Source of the DNA: Streptomyces xanthochromogenes
Lineage (GTDB): Bacteria > Actinomycetota > Actinomycetes > Streptomycetales > Streptomycetaceae
Length of the DNA: 64,000 bases
NCBI RefSeq assembly: GCF_014650455.1
Contig: NZ_BMUZ01000016.1
Span: 62,001 to 126,000 of the forward strand
Reading direction: 5' to 3'
This document shows positions 9,001 to 14,690 of the stretch, one piece after another. The notes under the pieces were generated by a model. That model made no database searches. It was not told the DNA's origin and saw only the letters and a program-made list of their open reading frames with translations. Each line of letters opens with the position of its first letter. Position 1 is the first letter of the stretch. Made by a program: the position numbers and the translations under genes.

Positions 9001-9301
9001 CACCCGGATCGTCGACGTCGCCCACACCATCGCCACCTGGCGACTGGCCCCCGGCCCCCACCACGACCTCGCCGCCGCCCGGCAGGCTGTCGCCACGGGG
9101 CTCGAGGTAGACGAGGGGGCAGAGATCATTTATCGCGCGTGGTTGCGCATCGAGCATGCCGCGGGAAACCGTCCCGGCCTGTTCACCGCCTCCACCCGCG
9201 TCCAGCAGATCAGCCGGCACAACCGCATCCCCCTGGACCCCGAGACCGAACACCTCATCGACAGCCTTCTCGGAGCAGGTCAGCGTGCACAGGGGTTCTA
9301 G
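6002..9301 (+). CDS. Membrane LysM protein with C-terminal BTAD transcription-activator domain
   Basis: The 1099 residues combine three parts. The N-terminus has three hydrophobic segments (about 13-38, 61-86, 108-128). Two LysM-type peptidoglycan-binding repeats follow, at about 175-236 (YTVRAVRPAESLWSIAEHL) and 262-318 (DTVRAGDSLWTIAEREY). A Pro/Ala-rich linker leads to a fourth helix at about 413-436 (LTTVAGALALLAAAVTGALTL). The rest is a long cytoplasmic half, whose last 240 residues (from EISVLGPVHVAGL) match the winged-helix plus BTAD repeats of SARP/AfsR regulators. The hydrophobicity pattern puts LysM outside and BTAD inside. It may sense or anchor to the wall and signal inward, or BTAD may be only a scaffold. 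It sits 9 bp after the TadG-like gene. Confidence 0.85.
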   Translation: MALPRPVRRRRTLSAALRALAALLALAALLAGLPWLLWQATAALLPGGLDGLRHLFTRTDTTSVALLAVAIIGWTGWLSFVISLLVEIPARLRGRTTPQLPGLHLSQRAAATLVGSILVLLPTSTALAAPATAHAVTAARLPGQATPAATAPSTGPAPSAAPATGTSQAPTAQHTYTVRAVRPAESLWSIAEHLTGHGELYTKIATANEGRTMADGTTFRTNAPIQPGWILQLPTDLPLLDPALHTQTAQTAPANPAGAPHRDTVRAGDSLWTIAEREYHDGARYQEIFDANRNKPQPTGGSLTHPDELEVGWSLDIPAAAAPAGPGDTAAPPAKDNPAPAVPAPAPPHDTPRPQAPSAAPAVPITPPTQKAPSAPAPATASTSSPASSTPSTGPSNPPTNPAAQPAPAARQPIQLTTVAGALALLAAAVTGALTLRRTLQQRRRAPGETIAIAEETSQAPAQLSEASTPTLVDELDVALRTLAHHAQADNLPLPVIQAARLSEQDIEVLPDTADHAPQRPFVQGADGWWALPTGAALLRADEAASVAAPYPLLTTIGAAADNSVVLLNLARSRAVLLEGTAEHIRETCTSIALELGMSPWAEHVEIVTLGFGDELPHLLPTSRIAHKREPAHAVRDLGEWMLTAYQQAEDAAQPYLLLCATDLDSDTAWQLAEALDKAGDLPVALVASAARTRHHFPDAEILDASSCELQEMDTLGPIRLQRLDDEAFQQIATELRISGQPPIPAEGAWQNVPAEPEISPATPMSAATDSPSAAPDNEAAQQAPAPTGLGAYPALVSAGTDPAALHLVPLEPLAARPQNADVSDPEPGSDPAPSTVNAAPAAEDEEVDRDPNAPEISVLGPVHVAGLSSSGHGPRTAQLAALLFFKPGRSADTLCVDMDPLNPWSKKTLDSRLGDLRRGFGDDAHGTPYVPRRTARDDPYSLSPHVHCDWTRFTQLAERALAGGPACVGDLEGALRLVRGRPFGHNPLPWALPHQQEMSTRIVDVAHTIATWRLAPGPHHDLAAARQAVATGLEVDEGAEIIYRAWLRIEHAAGNRPGLFTASTRVQQISRHNRIPLDPETEHLIDSLLGAGQRAQGF

Positions 9302-9559
9302 GACAACCGGGAACATCCGGCGGCCACAAGCCGGCCCGCTGGCGCCCTCGACGGACGGTGGGGGGCGTCAGTGCGCCGCGAGCGAGTGCGCAGCCCGATC
9401 CGTCGGTGCGCAGTCGCACGTGCGCCGTACTCGTCCGGCCGGCCAGGACCTGCGCAGTCTTCCAACGACCCCTGATCCAGATATCGAGGCCTTGCGCAGG
9501 TCCGCTGCCCACGGGAGCTGCGGCGCCTGTGCCATCAGCGCAACCCGCGAGGCCGGCCA

Positions 9560-10297
9560 GTGCACATGCTCGTGACCTTCTCCACCGCCTACGGTGCTCT
9601 TGCCGGTCTGCTTCTGCCACGCGCCGTGTACAAGCTGGCCGTACCCGCAAACGAAAGCTGGCGGTCGCGCTGCCCAGCCGGACACCCAGCCCAGGCATGG
9701 CTCGGACTCCCCCACTGCAAGCCCTGCTCCACCGAGAAGCAGAACACCCTAGGCACCCGGGGCTGGTACGGGCCCTCCACCCCAGTCGCCGCACTGATCA
9801 CCGCCCTGGTGTGCGGCATCCTGGCCCACAGAACAGGGCCCCGTCCCGAACTGGCCATCTGGCTGCTCCTCACACCGATCCTGGTCCTCCTCGCCTGGGT
9901 CGATGCCACCGTGCACCGGCTGCCCGACGTCCTGACCCTCCCCCTCACAGCCGCCACCCTGCCCCTGCTCGGCACCGCAGCCCTCTTCCCGAACGCAGAC
10001 GGATCCTGGCCGACCGCACTCAGTGGCGCTCTCGCCCTAGGAGGCGGCTACTTCATGCTGTTCCTGATCAGTCCCAGAAGCCTGGGATTCGGCGACGTCA
10101 AACTCGCCGTCACGCTCGGCGCCATACTCGGCTGGCACGGCTGGCCCACACTCGCCCTCGGCACCATCACCGGCCAACTCCTCGCCGCCGCCTACGGCCT
10201 GGGACTGATAGCCCTGCGCAAAGCCCACCCGAAAACCGCCATCCCCTACGGCCCATTCCTGATCGGCGGCAGCCTGGCGGCGATGATCGCGCGATAA
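9560..10297 (+). CDS. Prepilin peptidase (A24 family, CpaA/TadV-like)
   Basis: This 245-aa polytopic membrane aspartyl protease matures the pilin-like proteins encoded upstream. The two family aspartates are visible: LLAWVDATVHRLPD (about residue 115) and the signature GFGDVKL (about 175). Several hydrophobic helices alternate between them. The N-terminus contains a short loop with paired cysteines (CPAGHP, CKPC), as in some methylating prepilin peptidases. The chosen GTG at 9560 has weak ribosome-site support; ATG 9566 or GTG 9572 are possible. It is separated from the LysM/BTAD gene by 258 bp in which I see no gene, so it may have its own promoter. Confidence 0.88.
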   Translation: MHMLVTFSTAYGALAGLLLPRAVYKLAVPANESWRSRCPAGHPAQAWLGLPHCKPCSTEKQNTLGTRGWYGPSTPVAALITALVCGILAHRTGPRPELAIWLLLTPILVLLAWVDATVHRLPDVLTLPLTAATLPLLGTAALFPNADGSWPTALSGALALGGGYFMLFLISPRSLGFGDVKLAVTLGAILGWHGWPTLALGTITGQLLAAAYGLGLIALRKAHPKTAIPYGPFLIGGSLAAMIAR

Positions 10298-10316
10298 CAA
10301 TCCCGCGCCGCACAGG

Positions 10317-10357
10317 CGGTGACCGCTCACCGGAAACAGCGGGAAAACTTCTCCCGC
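10317..10357 (+). terminator. Tandem hairpins after the prepilin peptidase
   Basis: Two short inverted repeats follow the peptidase stop by 20 bp: CGGTGA/TCACCG with a 4-nt loop (10317-10332) and GCGGGA/TCCCGC with a 7-nt loop (10339-10357). They probably end the tad operon. There is no T-run, as is common in Streptomyces terminators. Confidence 0.55.
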
Positions 10358-10514
10358 GACACCGCGACCACACCCACCGAACCAATGGGCCTACATCACG
10401 CTCATGACCCGCCGGCTACCGGCACAGGAACAGGTTGCCTCGGTTGAAGCCGAGGCCGTCACCGCGGCTGGGTGCGGGGCGGTACTGTCCGCTGTCCCGC
10501 GCCCATCCGGTCGG

Positions 10515-11273
10515 TTACATGTCGCCGTCGATGTGGGGGCGCAGCCCGCCGATGTTCTGGAAGGATCCGACGGATACGCAGCCAGCCCGGTCGTTGAGGT
10601 ACAGCGTCTGCTCGGTCACACCCCAGCGCTTGTCCCTCGTCCACTTGCCCTTGTTCCAGAAGTAGCCGTACCGCTTTGCCCGGCCGCTGTGACCGTTGAG
10701 GTCGTTGTACGCGTCGTTGCGCCGGAAGGAGACGGCCTCTGCTTCCCGGTCTCCGTCGAAGCCGCACTTGAAGTCGGGGAACAGGTAGGCGGCCCAGCCG
10801 AGGTTGGGGGCATGCATATAGGCCGAGGAGGGCGCGTCATGGGCGGCGTGCGCGAAGACCGGTGCGGTGAGAAGGTTGGCGGCTTCCTCGCGGGCGGCCG
10901 GGTCGCGGGCGTGCCCGCGATGCGCGGCCAAGGCGCGGGCGAGCCAGCCGTCGACGTCGGCCTGGACGTAGCCGCCGGCTCACCGGGTCAGCTCGTCACG
11001 GACGGCTTCGTCCCCGGCGCGGGGCTCGGCCTGCTCCAGCGTGCCGAGCTCGCGCAGTTCGGCCTCCCGGGCGGCGGCGGCCGCGGCGTCGGCTTCGAAC
11101 TCCGCCCGGACGACGGGATCGGTGTCCGGGTCGTAGACGGCGCCCGCAGGCGCGGCGGCGAGCAGCTGCTCGATGCGCTCCCACTCCGCGAGTTCCGCCG
11201 GGCCGCTTTGCCACCAGCTGAGAGTGCTGAGCTGGCGATTGGGATCGCTCGAAGCAGTCTGGTTGTCACCCAC
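10515..11273 (-). pseudogene. Probable secreted I36/crystallin-like protein gene interrupted by one in-frame TGA
   Basis: One reading frame covers 252 codons with a single TGA at 10982-10980. The first 97 codons (GTG at 11273) encode an acidic helical protein (WWQSGPAELAEWERIEQLL... to DELTR). The codons right after the stop continue in the same style (GYVQADVDGWLARALAAHRG). They lead into a cysteine/aromatic-rich domain (YLFPDFKCGF, RRNDAYNDLN, DRAGCVSVGSFQNIGG) like the peptidase-inhibitor I36 or beta/gamma-crystallin fold of small Streptomyces secreted proteins. No signal peptide is obvious at the first start. It is read here as a nonsense-mutated gene. Alternatives are two genes, with the second starting at a TTG near 10931, or stop readthrough. 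The I36 relation is a recollection of the family pattern. Confidence 0.55.
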
Positions 11274-11479
11274 ACGGCATTCGACTTGTCACATGCCCGA
11301 GCGGAACCAGCAAGGACAGATCTAGGACGGACCTAGGACAGCAGGCCTTAGCGTCGATCTTGCACCACGAGCTCGCACAACCCGTCATACGTAGAGCGCA
11401 TCACGGAGCTCGCGCTTCTCTCGGCGGCACTGCTCGCATGAGAAACAACCCGCCAGGCACGGACCTCAGGGGGTACTAC

Positions 11480-11830
11480 ATGAATCTCACCCGCAAGCTG
11501 GCAGCCGGAGCCATGGCGGCCGGCTTCACCACCGCTGCCATCCTCGCTGCGACCCCGGCCAGCGCCACGGTCGTGAACTCCACATGCAACCTGTCGTCAG
11601 TCGTCACGGTCCATTACGGCAGCCCGACTGACCATACCTACTGCTATGTCTGGGATGGCGGGCCCGCCAACGAAGGCTGGATGGACATCCAGGGCTCCAC
11701 CAGGGTGTGCTCGAACAGCTACACGGGATGGGTGCGGGGCACTTCGGGAACCAAGTACCCCATCTCCCGAAACTGGTGCACAGCCACTCAGGGGGAACGG
11801 CTGAACTTGATTCACTTCGACGGCAACTGA
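11480..11830 (+). CDS. Small secreted cysteine-containing protein
   Basis: This 116-aa protein starts at the ATG after CAGGGGG (about 6 nt upstream). It has a clear Sec signal peptide: a basic start (MNLTRKLA), a hydrophobic core and a cleavage site after ATPASA near residue 28. The mature part of about 88 residues has four cysteines (STCNL, TYCYV, RVCSN, NWCTA) that could form two disulfides. I do not recognise a specific family. It resembles the many small extracellular proteins of streptomycetes, including lectin- or inhibitor-like folds. The gene stands alone and is followed by a perfect palindrome that should end transcription. Confidence 0.75.
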   Translation: MNLTRKLAAGAMAAGFTTAAILAATPASATVVNSTCNLSSVVTVHYGSPTDHTYCYVWDGGPANEGWMDIQGSTRVCSNSYTGWVRGTSGTKYPISRNWCTATQGERLNLIHFDGN

Positions 11831-11901
11831 CTTGAGCGTGCTCCCAGCACCCGTGGCTACGTTGCTGAGTAGCTGGAGCCGAATTGACAGGGCGTCACAT
11901 A

Positions 11902-11941
11902 GGCGCGCCCCCGGAGGATCGCGATCCTCCGGGGGCGCGCC
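11902..11941. terminator. 40-bp perfect palindrome, likely terminator
   Basis: Two 20-bp arms with no spacer: the left arm is GGCGCGCCCCCGGAGGATCG and the right arm is its exact reverse complement. It lies 72 bp after the secreted-protein stop. As RNA it would form a very stable hairpin with a minimal loop. Both ends carry GGCGCGCC. Confidence 0.7.
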
Positions 11942-12083
11942 GTAGGTTCGCACTCCGGAGTGGTATGCGCGGTGAGCCTGCCGTAGCTGGAGAAAATCCC
12001 GGTGACAACATGCTCCGCCTCTGTGAGAGCTATCGTGCTGCGGCTCACCGATACGTTTTATAGCAGGCGATAATTCAGCCGGG

Positions 12084-12668
12084 TCAGTACCGGAAGGATA
12101 TTGACGACACGGACGTGAAATCCTGCAGCCCGTCGGCCCGTGTGCCCCATTCCGTGAAATACGACTCGGTGATGGCCTCCGCGACGATCGGATGCAGATC
12201 TTCCTCTGTCGCACCGGCTTCCTGGAGCTCCAGGATCTGCTTCACGTAGGTGGGTGAGATGTCCGTGGTGATCTGGCGTTCGCGGCCGTCGTCCGAGCTG
12301 CCCGTGCACGTGAATCCGAAGTATGCCGTCACCTCCACCATCGTCCCCCTGGGCGTGGCCGCCGCCGCGCGCACCTGTGCTCTGACCTGCGGTTGCCAGT
12401 CGGATCCGGTCTCCTCCACCAAGGCGGTTTGGAGGCGCTTCTGCGGGGTCGTCAGCTTCCCGGCCCGGTAGCGCTCCACGGTCCGGCGCGAGACGCCGAG
12501 CCGCTCCGCCACGGCCTGGGTCGATCCCTTCGCGCGCGTGAGGAGGAATTTCATCTGCGCCTTGGCTGATTTCGGCGCGGGCCGGGTGAAACCCTTCCGC
12601 TCCGCCCGCGCGAGGGCATCCAGGACCTTGCTGCGGCTCAAAGCCGGCTGCTGCTCGTGATCGCTCAT
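12084..12668 (-). CDS. Tpg-like telomere terminal protein homologue
   Basis: This protein of about 194 aa follows the layout of Streptomyces Tpg proteins, which cap the 5' ends of linear replicons and prime end-patching. There is an N-terminal helical part, then a helix-turn-helix (STQAVAERLGVSRRTVERY, about residues 48-66). Then comes a conserved block WQPQVRAQVRAAA followed by a strand with YFGFTCTGSSDDGRERQITT and a C-terminal SYFTEWGTRADGL. The length is close to the usual 180-190. ATG at 12668 (GGTGGTGGG upstream) or GTG at 12677 can serve as start. No tap gene is adjacent, which is unusual because tap normally lies just upstream of tpg. The call is from remembered family motifs. Confidence 0.72.
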   Translation of the reverse strand: MSDHEQQPALSRSKVLDALARAERKGFTRPAPKSAKAQMKFLLTRAKGSTQAVAERLGVSRRTVERYRAGKLTTPQKRLQTALVEETGSDWQPQVRAQVRAAAATPRGTMVEVTAYFGFTCTGSSDDGRERQITTDISPTYVKQILELQEAGATEEDLHPIVAEAITESYFTEWGTRADGLQDFTSVSSISFRY

Positions 12669-12677
12669 GCCCACCAC

Positions 12678-13522
12678 CAGATCCAGGGCGCAACAGACAG
12701 CGCAGGAGATGGCGCAACAGGTAGGCCATGGTCTCCCCCGAGGGCGCGCGGACCTTCAGCGAGAAGCCGCTGAACATGCGCGACCAGCAGAGCGGGCGCA
12801 AGGATGGGAGTGACCGGAAGCCAGGTCACCGCGTCGAGCGTGGGGTCGCCGGCGGCGTCCAGAGGTGCACATCCCCAACCGTGGCGCCCCCTCTCGTCCC
12901 CCAGAACACCAGGAGACCGTACGCCCAGGGCCCCGACCCCAGAGCCGGGTCGCCCTTCCTCCAGTAGAGCGCTGTTCCCCCGGCCTCGTCCCACCGCTCT
13001 CCTCGCGCAACGCCCGTATCACCCAGGGCCTGAGCAGCCGCCGAAACCTACTCCCGGATCTCGGTCCGGTTCATGGCTGCCGAGTCACCGCTTCCCACCG
13101 TCACAGGATCCGCCCCTTCACCGGCCGCCTGGTGCAGCTCCCCAGGACAGCCGCATACGCCAACCGAAGGGTTCTGACCGCGCTTCCGTGATGGCTACGC
13201 CAGAACAATGAGGTGCCTCCGCAGGTTCGGCCCCGAGCACGCTACGGCGAGACACCCCAGCAGCGCAGATGCCGTCCGACTGAGGGAGCTCTTCGGCCTG
13301 TCCAACGTCTCCGCCACCAACTTTCCGTGTCAGCGCACCGGGACAGAAAGAACGGCCCCACCGGCCCGCAAGGCCCACTTCGCAGCCGACCCGGACGAGC
13401 GGAGTCGGGCACAACCCCGCAGATCTGGAGACGTCGGGCATGCCACCGCAACGCGAGGGTGCCCGGTACCCCCACGGCAGGGCCGGACACCATCGTCGTC
13501 AATCGGGTGCTGCGAGACCGCG
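12678..13522. other. 845-bp stretch with no supported gene
   Basis: Several open frames exist on both strands, but none has a sensible composition, ribosome site or recognisable motif; they are rich in Pro, Ser and Arg in the way shadow frames are. I see no tRNA, no clear terminator and no repeats. Confidence 0.5.
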
Positions 13523-14266
13523 TCAGTTGGCCTTGGTGAGCCTTGCCGCCGGGGACGGCAGGGCCGGGTTCCCCGCACGGTCAACGAGGACGTAACGCAC
13601 CTCCAGCGGTCCGGCGGGTGCCCCGGTGATCGCCTCGGCGGGCAGCTTCACGCTGACCGCCTTCCCGACGTCGCCGGCGCTCACAGCGACGGACACGGCG
13701 GGCGCTGATTCGAAGAAGATGCTCTCTTCGTTGCCCGGGGGAAGGAGGAAGATCGCGATGACGTCGCCCTTGGCCATGCTGGTGTAGGGCGGGACGGTGA
13801 CGGTGACCGGAGTGCTGCGGGAGCCGGTGACGCCGTTCTTCGCGGTGTCGTCGTCGAGCTTAGGCGCGGCCGGGGAAGGGCCGCCGGGCGGCGTGAAGCG
13901 GGTCTCGAACTGGATGGTCTTGCTGTACTGGCTGTCCGCCGAGCTTGGCTTGTACTCGTAGCCCAGGGTGTACACCTTCTCTTCCTCCCGCACCACGGGG
14001 CGCATCGGAATCCAGATGGACTCGCCAGAAACGCAGTTGACGTGGAAGAAGTCGCTTCCCGGCTCGCCGTCGAGGAGGAGCCGGAACATGTCCACCAGGT
14101 CGGGGTCCTGGGAGAGGGCGTCGGGAACAGGGATTTGGACCTGGAGATCCTCGTTCCTCTGGGCCGCGCGCAGGAGGCTCACCGGGGCATCCCCTGCCTC
14201 CGGGGGGAGTGCGTCGGGAATGGACGGCGCGGGAAGGGACTGCGGGTGGGCGTTCGAGTCCGTCAT
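13523..14266 (-). CDS. Hypothetical protein with beta-rich C-terminal half
   Basis: This 247-aa protein of unknown function starts at the ATG preceded by AAGGAACCGAAG; two earlier in-frame starts lack a ribosome site. The N-terminal third is proline-rich and polar. The middle contains FHVNCVSGESIWIPMRPVVREEEKVYTLGYEY. The end (TPVTVTVPPYTSMAKGDVIAIFLLPP, then VSVKLPAEAITGAP and LEVRYVLVDRAGNPALPSP) reads like an Ig-like or carbohydrate-binding beta sandwich. There is no signal peptide or membrane helix. Codon use is normal for the replicon, so the gene looks functional, but no partner gene is near. Confidence 0.6.
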   Translation of the reverse strand: MTDSNAHPQSLPAPSIPDALPPEAGDAPVSLLRAAQRNEDLQVQIPVPDALSQDPDLVDMFRLLLDGEPGSDFFHVNCVSGESIWIPMRPVVREEEKVYTLGYEYKPSSADSQYSKTIQFETRFTPPGGPSPAAPKLDDDTAKNGVTGSRSTPVTVTVPPYTSMAKGDVIAIFLLPPGNEESIFFESAPAVSVAVSAGDVGKAVSVKLPAEAITGAPAGPLEVRYVLVDRAGNPALPSPAARLTKAN

Positions 14267-14690
14267 CTTCTTCGGTTCCTTGGGGAGATGTTCCATCAGG
14301 TCTGGGAGGGCTGGAATGGGGACGTGCTCCGATGGCCGTGAACCTTCCACCGGCCGGACAAGGTCCCCGTCAGTGCGCTCGAACTAGGGTTTGCCCAGGT
14401 CAAACGCCCTCCCGCCTGGACGCTACCGGCCTGGGGGACCACGGCGACACGTTGAATCCCGCCACCACGACCACCGCATGGCCAAAAAGCCGCGCGGCCG
14501 GCGAGGAACGGCCCGCCGTACTATCGGCACCTGCCTCGGCACGCAGTGATTCCGTACACGTGCCCTGACTGAACGGCCTTTGGCGTTGCTCGAAGAGGCA
14601 GACCCCGTCTCGAGTCGGCCCACCTCGTAACCGTCCGATACCAGCAAGAGCAAGGACTGCCGGATCGTTCCTCCAGGGGATGACATCCTC
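14267..14690. other. 424-bp gap before the ISL3 transposase
   Basis: No gene is supported here. It probably contains the left end of the ISL3 element, but I could not identify a convincing inverted repeat to match the right side. Confidence 0.4.

Noticed and set aside
1..10297. Reading the locus as a type IV secretion or conjugation system
   Set aside because: There is no relaxase, FtsK-like translocase or VirB protein; the gene set and order are those of a Tad/Flp pilus.
10404..11336. Long plus-strand open frame (310 codons) opposite the TGA-interrupted gene
   Set aside because: Its residues are Gly/Val/Ala-rich as expected from the complement of GC-rich codons, with no motif or ribosome site; the minus strand gives the protein-like sequence.
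12678..13522. Possible telomere-like palindromes near the Tpg-like gene
   Set aside because: I looked for closely spaced palindromes as in Streptomyces chromosome ends and saw none convincing in this stretch.
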